From positions 62,001-126,000 of the forward strand of contig NZ_AVQK01000010.1 of assembly GCF_001401755.1 (NCBI RefSeq): DNA of 64,000 nt, written 5' to 3'. The stretch comes from Aquimarina longa SW024. GTDB lineage: Bacteria; Bacteroidota; Bacteroidia; Flavobacteriales; Flavobacteriaceae. The translations under genes and the position numbers were made by a program. The notes beneath the pieces were generated by a model that saw nothing but the letters and a program-made list of their open reading frames with translations, was not told the DNA's origin and did not search any database. The stretch's first letter is position 1, and each line of letters begins with the position of its first letter. This document shows, one piece after another, positions 40,101 to 47,308 of this stretch.

Positions 40101-41231
40101 TTACGAACCAATCAATACTTAGTTCAAGCATTAATAGCTGTTAAAGGGTTTGCTAATGAAGAAGTCAAACTAATCAATGATAAGTCTGAAAAATTGAGCC
40201 TTTTATTGGAGAATAGTTCTGATTGGTTGTTGAATATTTTATGGACTAGAATTCAATTTAATCTAATGGCTTCGAATTATTCTAAGTATGAAGTTTTATG
40301 GGAAAAAGCGGAAAAGGATGCTTTAGAATTAGATCAACAAAAATTGCTTATTGCTCTTTACGGTATAAATGGTTATAAAAATTGGCTATTTGGAGAGTAT
40401 GAAAAAGCTGAAATTGAATTGTTAAAATCTATTACTATTTATGATCATATAAAAGGAGAAGGAATTATAGAGTCTTTTGGGATAGATTATAAAGTTTATA
40501 GCTGTTTAGTATTGTCAAATGTATATGCTTTTAAAGGAGATTTTAATAAAAGTAATAAATTTAGTAGTATCGGTATTAAAATAATGGAAGAACTGAATGA
40601 TGCACATACAAAAGCTTATGCTTTAGCATTGTATATCTCTCTTTATTTCTATCGAAATGATTATGACAGTATTAGAGAAATTTATAAAGAACATCTAGAT
40701 TTTTTAATTCACTATGATTTTACAACATTTTTATACTTGTTTAATGTTCTTAATGGGTTATTAAATGGAGATATTCAAATGGCTGCAGAAAATAGAGATC
40801 TTATTTATAGTACTGGTGTAAGGGCTGCAGGAACCTACTACTCTCTAGTAATAGCGCAAACAGCATATAACACTAATAAATTTGAAAGATCTCTCAAAAT
40901 TATAGAAAACTGTATTATTGAAGGAGAAAATAATGGAGAAAAATTTCAACTTGCAGATTTATATAGATTAAAAGCAATGTGTTTAGCAAAATTAAAAAAA
41001 ACAACTGAAACAGAGATTGATACTAATTTTAAGAAAGCACTTAGTATAGCCAAAGATACTAAAGCGATATTATACTCTCTAAGAACTTTGATAGATTGCT
41101 ATCGGACTACTAGTAATTTAGAATTAAAGCAAGAATGTGTTAAAGATTTACATCTTTTAAAATCTCAAATAAGCGATAAAAAAAGTATTACAGCAATAAC
41201 TCAAATATTAGCTGACAAAACTATTGTTTAA
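37188..41231 (+). CDS. TOMM-system-type Ser/Thr kinase - cyclase-like - AAA ATPase - TPR fusion
   Basis: A 1347-residue multidomain signalling protein. Kinase (~19-290): glycine loop GEGGYG at 26-31, Lys48, HRDLKPYN at 145-152, DFG at 168-170, APEQL. Class III cyclase-like domain (~320-500): VLCAKLGLSM, ADTIIMYFGYP, AMNSGTVLI. STAND/AAA ATPase (~520-900): Walker A GQAGIGKS at 550-557, Walker B FIIEDLHWID around 674-683. Then TPR-like helices to the end. This order matches the family known as TOMM system kinase/cyclase fusion protein, which accompanies TOMM biosynthesis. The usual first metal-binding Asp of the cyclase (VLFCD in relatives) reads Lys335, while the second Asp (379) is kept, so cyclase activity is doubtful. 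The kinase motifs are complete. Confidence 0.9.
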   Translation: MKQFSMNKDPKTTVHLENYTILKKIGEGGYGLVYMAEQVSTGQTVAIKMLKFKDALDGQSKRQQIVRFERETQLCAQISHPNIVKLLDKGYTVNNEPFAVFEYISGTTLKELINSQNSLSAEETGVLMGQVLEALVYAHSRGIVHRDLKPYNIMVTKTGTSTYAKILDFGIGAFTNDFKISDYASITLPQELLGTPAYCAPEQLRGEPTTIKSDLYAWGLIVLECLTGQPVIQGNTIAEIFQQQLNTVDIVIPLSIAEHPLANVLKTVLRKDPLQRAHQATSVFEAYSKINFNTIVGQIKPLNTATSLDDATAVNQFVWRSTHSEKREITVLCAKLGLSMTEDSTLDIETLETIQKDQLQHCKDIGTRYGGYISGIMADTIIMYFGYPQGSDNDARRAGRTALELISQFQKRSTLLYAQHKIEIDIRVAMNSGTVLIQHKTPPDGLIANIAFNLVYTTQPGHILVGKASKKLLDPYLEFEAFATQSVSSIGGKPVATYLLTGERMAEALSNLSPRSADQKMIGRQIEQDQIQEIWNTIENKNGSAILIQGQAGIGKSKLIYETKKQLIHDEVIVRECRCLPEYQNNALHPIFEMLKKDMALHDDETLIPQLEVILKKAHCDLPTVIPVLCSWFSIPLGEAYQISVLPPSEQKEILFDTLKKCILSIDAQKKFVFIIEDLHWIDPTSLDFLTTLIDTIAQENYLLLCTARPEFQYNWNKENLTTIELSTLTKSYTQTLIRDIVQQEVTEKALDYIVDRTDGIPLFIEDLTHMLLEQQYLVLRNNTYQLKESFDETSVPVTLKGLLNARLDSLGFAKETAQLASAIGREFTYDLLVKSSLNDEDMVQSNLNILLQANLIYCHRNVQKETYVFRHALIRDAAYDSMVTILKQEVHGRVAETIEHDFHDIVRENPFELARHLAEAAQYEKASFYGLESIADILKKSLYLESINQSNIVIEWARKIEIRTQKIEYELRTNQYLVQALIAVKGFANEEVKLINDKSEKLSLLLENSSDWLLNILWTRIQFNLMASNYSKYEVLWEKAEKDALELDQQKLLIALYGINGYKNWLFGEYEKAEIELLKSITIYDHIKGEGIIESFGIDYKVYSCLVLSNVYAFKGDFNKSNKFSSIGIKIMEELNDAHTKAYALALYISLYFYRNDYDSIREIYKEHLDFLIHYDFTTFLYLFNVLNGLLNGDIQMAAENRDLIYSTGVRAAGTYYSLVIAQTAYNTNKFERSLKIIENCIIEGENNGEKFQLADLYRLKAMCLAKLKKTTETEIDTNFKKALSIAKDTKAILYSLRTLIDCYRTTSNLELKQECVKDLHLLKSQISDKKSITAITQILADKTIV

Positions 41232-41255
41232 CTAAAATAAATTTTATAGAAAAAA

Positions 41256-41831
41256 ATGGAAAATCATGAATTAAGCTCTAAAACAGAAAAAGATATTTAT
41301 AATATTTGTAAAAAATATTTTGAACTTAGTCTCAACTGTGATAAAAATAAAGATTTGTTGAAAGCATTTCAAAATCCTGAAAATACAGTTGCTTTTTTAA
41401 CAGATGGAATTAAAAACGGGCAGTATGTTTGGACTAATGAAAATGGAGAGAAATGGAAAGGGTGTGGAATGAGATTACCTAAAAACACAAGGGTAATTTT
41501 AGATTACGAAGTGTCTTGGCCAACATTATATTTTGAAAAAAAAGAGGGAGAGAAAGAGACAATCACTATAAAAGAATCTCCTTTAATGATACAGGCATTT
41601 ACTAACAATCCTAGCTTAATTGAACAAAAAAAATTTAATCGAAGAGAGTTTTTAAAAGAAGGTCAAGAAGTAAAAGTGGTTTTACCATTCAATACAGATG
41701 ATTTGAAATATTACGATGCAATACTCGTCATGCCATGTTTTATACCAAATAAAGATATGTTAACTAAAGTATATTTTAATAATGAGAATGTTGAAACAGA
41801 TCAACCAGAAATAATATTAACAAGTTGTTAA
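41256..41831 (+). CDS. Candidate YcaO substrate/precursor protein A (ends LTSC)
   Basis: A 191-residue protein, first of four intact related genes, 24 bp behind the kinase fusion. Residues ~10-50 (DIYNICKKYFELSLNCDKNKDLLKAFQNPENTVAF) are a helical stretch resembling nitrile-hydratase-alpha-like leader peptides of RiPPs. Then W-K-GCGMRLP followed by beta strands (TRVILDYEVSWPTLYF) recalls the leader pattern LPE-x-V..D(T)..Y. The last ~90 residues are beta-rich (KVVLPFNTDDLKYYDAILVMPCFIPNKDMLTKVYF). The chain ends ILTSC, with three consecutive residues a YcaO cyclodehydratase can use. Precursor function is inferred from the neighbouring YcaO and from the conserved tail; I know no assigned family. 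Confidence 0.6.
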   Translation: MENHELSSKTEKDIYNICKKYFELSLNCDKNKDLLKAFQNPENTVAFLTDGIKNGQYVWTNENGEKWKGCGMRLPKNTRVILDYEVSWPTLYFEKKEGEKETITIKESPLMIQAFTNNPSLIEQKKFNRREFLKEGQEVKVVLPFNTDDLKYYDAILVMPCFIPNKDMLTKVYFNNENVETDQPEIILTSC

Positions 41832-41931
41832 TCATTATTTTTTTGGACAGTATCCAAAATTTTGTGTAAATAAAACTTCAGCGGGTTAGGCTATTTATAG
41901 TTTGACCCGTTTTCAAATATAGCCAAGAACT

Positions 41932-42072
41932 GTAATACTCCCCCATTTTTAAGACAGCAATTTAAATTGTAAATTTAATGTTGTACATATGAAAAAATTA
42001 AGAAGAAAATTTCGTTCATTCTTCAAAGCCAAAGTAGCTTTGGAAGCGATCAAAAATCAATTGACTTTGTGA
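41932..42072 (+). mobile_element. IS3-family remnant (left end and start of orfA)
   Basis: Bases 41989-42072 encode 27 residues beginning MKKLRRKFRSFFKAKVALEA, the conserved start of IS3-type OrfA transposase proteins, then a stop where the element is cut off. The upstream CTCCCCCATTTTTAAGACAGC resembles the left end of such elements. No orfB remains. The remnant is fused directly to the truncated precursor copy, so insertion and deletion probably removed that copy's front half. Confidence 0.75.
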
Positions 42073-42095
42073 GAAATAGTTTCAAATTTTGATAT

Positions 42096-42358
42096 GATCA
42101 AGAAATAATTACGATAAAAGAATCCCTTCTATCCGTTCAGGTTTTTAGTAATGGCTCAGCCGGAATAAAGACAATCAAAAGAGAACTTTTACTAGAAATC
42201 GATGAATCAAAAGTTATTCTTCCATTTAACGTTGGTGATCTGACAAATTACGATGCAATCTTATCATGCCTTGTTTTATCCCGGATAAAGATATGCTAAC
42301 AAAAGTATACTGTAATGATAAAAAAGAAGCAGCGGGAATCATATTAACCACTTCATAA
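42096..42358 (+). pseudogene. Truncated, frameshifted copy of the candidate precursor
   Basis: It matches the C-terminal ~87 residues of the two intact copies downstream (QEIITIKES..., then KVILPFNVGDLTNYDAI). One base is missing near 42,260 relative to them, breaking the frame, and the N-terminal half is absent. After the frameshift the tail continues in the other frame to ILTTS and a stop at 42356-42358. The ancestral terminal residue was thus Ser, whereas the relatives end in Cys or Thr. Confidence 0.85.
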
Positions 42359-42518
42359 AATAATAGGTTAGCAGCGTATAAAAAACAGCAAGGTTTGTTT
42401 ATGAAATAATAGTATTAAAAATTTCATAAATGAACCTTATCTTTTTGTGGGTACAGTAGTTTCAAGTATCTTATAGCAAATTAGTTAAATCTTCTGTATA
42501 ACTCTTAGAATCAAAACC

Positions 42519-43106
42519 ATGGAAACAGAACTCTTACAACCAGAATTCCAATCATTACCTCTTAATTGGAATGCAAACCAAAAGGACATATACTATATCT
42601 GTGAGCAATACTTTAAGCTTAGTCTTAGATGTGCTAAAAATCCAGAATTATTAAAAGCTTTTCAGGATCCATCTAAAACAGTTGCTTTCTTAACAGATGG
42701 CAAAAATAAAGATGGATATGTGTGGAAAGATACTGAAAATGAATATTGGAAAGGCTGTGGTATGAAATTACCAGAACACACAAAAGTAATTTTAGATTAT
42801 GATACCTCTTGGCCAACCTTATATTTTACTAAAAAAGGAAATGAGCAAGAAACAATTACGATAAAAGAATCCCCTCTATTTGTTCAGGTTTTTAGTAGTG
42901 GCTCATCCGGAATAAAGACAATCAAAAGAGAGCTTTTACCAGAAAGCGATGAATCAAAAGTTATTCTTCCATTTAACGTTGGCGATCTGACAAGTTATGA
43001 AGCAATACTTATCATGCCTTGTTTTATCCCAGATAAAGATATGCTAACAAAAGTATATTGTAATGATAAAAAAGAAGCAGCAGAAATTATATTAACCACT
43101 TGCTAA
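42519..43106 (+). CDS. Candidate YcaO substrate/precursor protein B (ends LTTC)
   Basis: A 195-residue relative of protein A. The N-terminal leader-like helices are DIYYICEQYFKLSLRCAKN and PELLKAFQDPSKTVAFLTDG (about residues 24-62). Then come YWKGCGMKLPEHTKVILDYD and the beta-rich tail KVILPFNVGDLTSYEAILIM. It ends EIILTTC. It differs from the next copy in only three residues (Glu/Asp, Ser/Asn and the last residue Cys/Thr). No signal peptide or membrane segment. It has its own leader region, so it is probably transcribed from a repeated promoter as well as from upstream. The precursor role is inferred; alternatives are a modified effector protein or a self-protein tagged at its C-terminus. 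Confidence 0.6.
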   Translation: METELLQPEFQSLPLNWNANQKDIYYICEQYFKLSLRCAKNPELLKAFQDPSKTVAFLTDGKNKDGYVWKDTENEYWKGCGMKLPEHTKVILDYDTSWPTLYFTKKGNEQETITIKESPLFVQVFSSGSSGIKTIKRELLPESDESKVILPFNVGDLTSYEAILIMPCFIPDKDMLTKVYCNDKKEAAEIILTTC

Positions 43107-43265
43107 AATTATAGATCAACAGAGTATAGAAAAACAAGGTTTGTTTATGAAATAATAGTATTAAAAATCTCATAAATGAACCTTATTTTTTTGTAGCTAT
43201 AATAGTTTCAAGTATCTTATAGCGAATTAGTTAAAGGTTATTTGTAACTCTTAAAAACCAAAACC

Positions 43266-43853
43266 ATGGAAACAGAACTCTTACAACCAGAATTCCAATC
43301 ATTACCTCTTAATTGGAATGCAAACCAAAAGGACATATACTATATCTGTGAGCAATACTTTAAGCTTAGTCTTAGATGTGCTAAAAATCCAGAATTATTA
43401 AAAGCTTTTCAGGATCCATCTAAAACAGTTGCTTTCTTAACAGATGGTAAAAATAAAGATGGATATGTGTGGAAAGATACTGAAAATGAATATTGGAAAG
43501 GCTGTGGTATGAAATTACCAGAACATACAAAAGTAATTTTAGATTATGATACCTCTTGGCCAACCTTATATTTTACTAAAAAAGGAAATGATCAAGAAAC
43601 AATTACGATAAAAGAATCCCCTCTATTTGTTCAGGTTTTTAGTAGTGGCTCATCCGGAATAAAGACAATCAAAAGAGAGCTTTTACCAGAAAGCGATGAA
43701 TCAAAAGTTATTCTTCCATTTAACGTTGGTGATCTGACAAATTATGAAGCAATACTTATCATGCCTTGTTTTATCCCGGATAAAGATATGCTAACAAAAG
43801 TATACTGTAATGATAAAAAAGAAGCAGCGGAAATTATTTTAACAACTACCTAA
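43266..43853 (+). CDS. Candidate YcaO substrate/precursor protein C (ends LTTT)
   Basis: A 195-residue near-duplicate of protein B, identical over the first 110 residues or so. It ends EIILTTT, so the final Cys of B is Thr here, a change needing more than one base (TGC to ACC). In such a young duplicate the last residue is one of only three that differ. Both residues are chemically acceptable to a YcaO cyclodehydratase (Cys to thiazoline, Thr to methyloxazoline). The spacer before the next gene is diverged and shorter, marking the end of the duplicated block. Confidence 0.6.
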   Translation: METELLQPEFQSLPLNWNANQKDIYYICEQYFKLSLRCAKNPELLKAFQDPSKTVAFLTDGKNKDGYVWKDTENEYWKGCGMKLPEHTKVILDYDTSWPTLYFTKKGNDQETITIKESPLFVQVFSSGSSGIKTIKRELLPESDESKVILPFNVGDLTNYEAILIMPCFIPDKDMLTKVYCNDKKEAAEIILTTT

Positions 43854-43969
43854 GGAGGTATAGGTTAGCAGCGTATAAAAAAATAGCAAGGTTTATTTGT
43901 CGGCATAGTTGTTTAAAGTATCTTACACAAACCTAATTAAATTTTTATACAACTTTTAAAACTAAAACC

Positions 43970-44887
43970 ATGACAGCAACAGAAGTCGAAAAAGAAGTCC
44001 TTGTAAAACCTACAGAAGAACTCATTAGAAATCAAATCAAAGCATTGTTTGATGATGGTTCTAATGACCCTGTATATCAGGCGTATAGTAATATTGATAA
44101 AAATATATCTTCGGATATACTTACATCAGAACATCAAATTAATACGACAAGGGTTACCACATTACGGATATCAGAGTTTTTTAATACCCTATATTTTTTT
44201 GAATCGATTAATGATACTATACGAGATGCCTATCTAAATCATCATCATCTAAGACGAGGATTATTAACCAATGGAGCTTTGTTTAAAACTAACAAAGCTA
44301 AATCTGCAGTTAGCATAGGATATACTATGGATGAACTTGCTGTATTAGCACAAAAAAAACCACAATTATATCAGCATATTTTAGAGGAATTAAAAACTCA
44401 ATTAGGTGTTGATGAGACTAATTGTTCAGAAGAAGAATGGTACTTCTGGCCAGGATGTGAGATGAAAATTCCACTAAAAACAACTATTCTTTTAGATACC
44501 TCGGTATCAAAATCTAAATTTGTAATTACTAAAAAAGTTCAGCGATCAAACAATACTGAACTATCTCAAATCATTTTAGAAGAAAAACCATACCAACTAG
44601 AAGTATCTCTTCTAGGCGAGAATGATTTTTTATACGATAAAAAACAATCAGGAAATTATCAAAAACTAGATCCAGGTTTTTTTACCATCAATACCTCTGA
44701 GCCATCATTTAATGGGATCAATGCTAAGAACGATTTTAAGGAGGTTGGGTTAACATTACAAAAAGGAGAAACATATGAATATACCTTGTATGTACCCTAC
44801 AGTAGTCCTAGATTTGATATACAAACACATCTAAAAATTTATAACAGTGATGAGACTGTAGAAGAATTTATAGCAACATGTACATAA
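43970..44887 (+). CDS. Larger candidate precursor-like protein D, 305 aa (ends ATCT)
   Basis: A 305-residue protein with the same general plan as A-C but a different N-terminus. Residues ~1-110 are unique and polar. A helical segment follows (YTMDELAVLAQKKPQLYQHILEELKTQLG, ~115-145). Then WYFWPGCEMKIPLKTTILLD matches the WKGCGMKLPEHTKVILD block of A-C. A beta-rich tail with YEYTLYVPYSSPRFDI corresponds to YEAILIMPCFIPDKDM. It ends EEFIATCT. The leader sequence before its ATG (AAACTAAAACCATGAC) resembles those of B and C. It could be a second substrate class or a partner of the smaller proteins. Confidence 0.55.
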   Translation: MTATEVEKEVLVKPTEELIRNQIKALFDDGSNDPVYQAYSNIDKNISSDILTSEHQINTTRVTTLRISEFFNTLYFFESINDTIRDAYLNHHHLRRGLLTNGALFKTNKAKSAVSIGYTMDELAVLAQKKPQLYQHILEELKTQLGVDETNCSEEEWYFWPGCEMKIPLKTTILLDTSVSKSKFVITKKVQRSNNTELSQIILEEKPYQLEVSLLGENDFLYDKKQSGNYQKLDPGFFTINTSEPSFNGINAKNDFKEVGLTLQKGETYEYTLYVPYSSPRFDIQTHLKIYNSDETVEEFIATCT

Positions 44888-44899
44888 TTTAGAATATAC

Positions 44900-44968
44900 A
44901 ATCAATGCCGTTTGATCAAAATAATTAAGGAATTAAACTTTTTTCTAAGAAAATAAACGGCATTGATT
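44900..44968 (+). promoter_or_regulatory. Long-loop hairpin between precursor genes and ycaO
   Basis: A 14-bp perfect stem (AATCAATGCCGTTT at 44900-44913 and its complement at 44955-44968) closes a 41-nt loop and is followed by a short T-rich run. It starts 13 bp after the stop of protein D and ends 54 bp before the YcaO gene. It could act as a leaky terminator giving more precursor than enzyme, or as an mRNA-end stabiliser. Confidence 0.65.
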
Positions 44969-45022
44969 ATTTTTATAGCGCGATACCCAATACAAACTCC
45001 ATAAAAAAAGGACACTACAATA

Positions 45023-47290
45023 ATGTCAGACACATTTTATAGAATTAAAGAAAACTATGCTAAAGTAAAAATAGATGCTCAGTATACGATTATGTCATCA
45101 GAGCGAGATAGTGTCGTATTACAATCTCCATTAGCGATTCAGTTATTAGATACCATTAGCAATACCCAAGTCACTAAAGAAATACTTGTTGCCAACCATC
45201 AAGATTATAATAGCACACTTAGTGATATCCTCATTACCCTACATCAATTAGAAACTGAAGGATATATTACAGAAAACAAACCATTGTTTACTACAGAGCA
45301 AAGTGCGTATTGGGAAGAACTAGGCTATACTACTCAAAAACTGGCAAAGGTTTTTGCGACTAAAACTATTGGAGTACAAACCGTAGGAACTATAGGAACA
45401 GAGGCTCTTACTACTTTTAAAAAAGCATGTACCGATACAGGTTTACGATGGTCAGATACTCCATCTCTAATAATTGTATTGACCTCGGATTACCTACATC
45501 CAGAATTATCCAAAATCAATCAAAGCGCAATTAAAAATAATACCTCTTGGTTAGTATTAAAACTACAAGGTACTACACCATACATAGGTCCACTAATGAC
45601 TCCTAGTGTATCAGATGCTGCTTGTTGGAAATGCCTACAGCATAGATTAGTATTACACGATCAAGAAAATAAATTATATCAGGCACTCGCCAAAACAAAT
45701 GAATCAATTGCTCGCCCTCTGGTGAGTCACCCTCTAGCCCAACAATGGGCAACAAGCGTAGCAGTATCAGAACTAGTCTCTTGGCTATATCACGGGCAAA
45801 ATGAGACATTGAAGAATACAGTAATAGCGCTAGATACAAAAAAAAGCGAACGTACCCTACATACAGTTGTAAAACGACCACAGTGTACCGCCTGTGGAGA
45901 TTCTATACTCGTAGAACAACATCCATCCCCCATTACACTACATCCACAGACAACAGTAGCTGATAACCCTGGGGGGTATCGTACAGTACAACCAGAAGAA
46001 ACTCTAAAACGATACCAGCATCATGTTAGCGCTATCACAGGTGTTGTTCCATATCTAAGAGAATATCACCCCGTAGCGAATGTACCCATCTATAATTTTG
46101 GGTCAGGAAAAAACTTAGCACTACAGAGCTCTTCTCTATTTTGGCTAAACCTACATCTTAGAAGCGCTAATGGAGGTAAAGGTAGAACAGCTATACAAGC
46201 CAAAACAGGAGCATTATGTGAAGCGATAGAACGATACAGTTTAATGTATCAAGGAAAAACCTATACGATTTCTGCTACATATGCAACACTAGAAAACGCA
46301 ATTCATCCTAATGATTGTATGTTATATAGTGATGCTCAGTATCTAGATCGAGAACGTATCAATGAAGAAAGCACCAAGTTTTATTCATTGATTCCAATAC
46401 CTTTTGATACCGATACAATAATGGACTGGACTCCTGTATATAGCTTAACCGAACAAGAATTTAAGTACCTCCCGTCCTGTTATTGCTATGCACAATACCC
46501 TGCAACTGATGAAAAGAGACTCTATGCATATCCAGATTCTAACGGTTGTGCGGCAGGTAATACACTAGAGGAAGCCATATTACAAGGTTTTTTAGAACTT
46601 ATAGAAAGAGATGCTGCTGCAATATGGTGGTATAATCGCATACAATATCAAGCCATAGACCTATCCACAGCAGCTAACCCTTATATTGATGAGATGGTTA
46701 CTTATTATAAGAGTATCGACAGAAGCTTATATGTTTTGGATATTACTACAGATTTAAATATCCCTGTCTTTGTAGCCATTAGCCATAATCTAGATACAAA
46801 TGGTAAAGATCAAATACTCTATGCTTTTGGAGCTCATATAGACGCACATATTGCTTTAGAAAGAGCCATTGTAGAACTCAATCAATTACTTCCTGTAGTA
46901 ATCAATACTAAAGGATCTTACCTAACCACAGATACTATATTTATAGACTGGTTAAATACAGCTACCTTAGATAATAATGGATATGTAGTACCTCTAGAAG
47001 GGATACAAAAAAATATGCAGATTGATTATCCTAAACTATGTGAGGCAACAGTATATGATAGTGTATATTACTGTATTGATAGTGTAAAAAAACATGGGTT
47101 AGAAACACTAGTGGTAGATCTAACACAGCCAGATGTAGGATTGTCCGTCGCTAAAGTAATTGTTCCTGGATTACGACATTTCTGGAGGCGTACTGCACCT
47201 GGGAGACTATATGATGTACCTGTAAAAATGGGTAAACTACGACAACCCCATGCCGAATCTCAGTTAAACCCATTGAGTATTTTTATTTAA
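45023..47290 (+). CDS. YcaO cyclodehydratase fused to leader-binding/zinc domain (TOMM type)
   Basis: A 755-residue cytoplasmic fusion. Residues 1-~300 resemble the cyclodehydratase partner half (winged-helix-like leader-binding segment, then an ThiF-like remnant) and carry a zinc-binding tetrad Cys201/Cys204 and Cys288/Cys291. Residues ~330-755 are the YcaO domain, which ATP-activates peptide amides to make azolines from Cys, Ser or Thr. Visible motifs are GALCEAIERYS (Glu400, Glu403, Arg404) and FLELIERDAAAIWW (Glu525, Glu528, Arg529, Asp530). The C-terminus QLNPLSIFI lacks the PxPxP tail common in azoline-forming YcaOs. No flavin dehydrogenase is nearby, so products would stay at the azoline stage or be changed by the radical SAM enzyme encoded 18 bp downstream. 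Confidence 0.88.
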   Translation: MSDTFYRIKENYAKVKIDAQYTIMSSERDSVVLQSPLAIQLLDTISNTQVTKEILVANHQDYNSTLSDILITLHQLETEGYITENKPLFTTEQSAYWEELGYTTQKLAKVFATKTIGVQTVGTIGTEALTTFKKACTDTGLRWSDTPSLIIVLTSDYLHPELSKINQSAIKNNTSWLVLKLQGTTPYIGPLMTPSVSDAACWKCLQHRLVLHDQENKLYQALAKTNESIARPLVSHPLAQQWATSVAVSELVSWLYHGQNETLKNTVIALDTKKSERTLHTVVKRPQCTACGDSILVEQHPSPITLHPQTTVADNPGGYRTVQPEETLKRYQHHVSAITGVVPYLREYHPVANVPIYNFGSGKNLALQSSSLFWLNLHLRSANGGKGRTAIQAKTGALCEAIERYSLMYQGKTYTISATYATLENAIHPNDCMLYSDAQYLDRERINEESTKFYSLIPIPFDTDTIMDWTPVYSLTEQEFKYLPSCYCYAQYPATDEKRLYAYPDSNGCAAGNTLEEAILQGFLELIERDAAAIWWYNRIQYQAIDLSTAANPYIDEMVTYYKSIDRSLYVLDITTDLNIPVFVAISHNLDTNGKDQILYAFGAHIDAHIALERAIVELNQLLPVVINTKGSYLTTDTIFIDWLNTATLDNNGYVVPLEGIQKNMQIDYPKLCEATVYDSVYYCIDSVKKHGLETLVVDLTQPDVGLSVAKVIVPGLRHFWRRTAPGRLYDVPVKMGKLRQPHAESQLNPLSIFI

Positions 47291-47308
47291 AAAAAAGTAA
47301 GACAAGCC

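Larger units (their letters stand above)
41832..42518. other. Scarred spacer with two insertion-sequence traces and a broken gene copy
   Basis: In order: a segment GGACAGTATCCAAAATTTTG near 41845 that resembles an insertion-sequence end (family unsure), a short hairpin CGGGT/ACCCG near 41882-41910, the IS3 remnant, the truncated precursor copy and a spacer repeated behind the next copy. Confidence 0.5.
42096..43853 (+). repeat. Tandem duplication of a 747-bp gene-plus-spacer unit
   Basis: Gene starts at 42519 and 43266 are 747 bp apart, and the genes and the spacers (42359-42518 and 43107-43265) are nearly identical. The broken copy at 42096-42358 is a third, older unit. Each spacer shares TTTATGAAATAATAGTATTA, a promoter-like AAGTATCTTATAGC and a leader ending ACCAAAACCATGG, i.e. 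the start codon. Confidence 0.9.

Noticed and set aside
42096..43853. Tandem array considered as a CRISPR-like or phage-variable cassette
   Set aside because: The unit is a 747-bp gene plus spacer, not short repeats with spacers, and no reverse transcriptase or cas gene is present.
41256..44887. Array proteins considered as nitrile hydratase subunits
   Set aside because: Only the leader-like helical part and the LPE..V pattern recall the alpha subunit; the metal-binding CxxCSC motif is absent.
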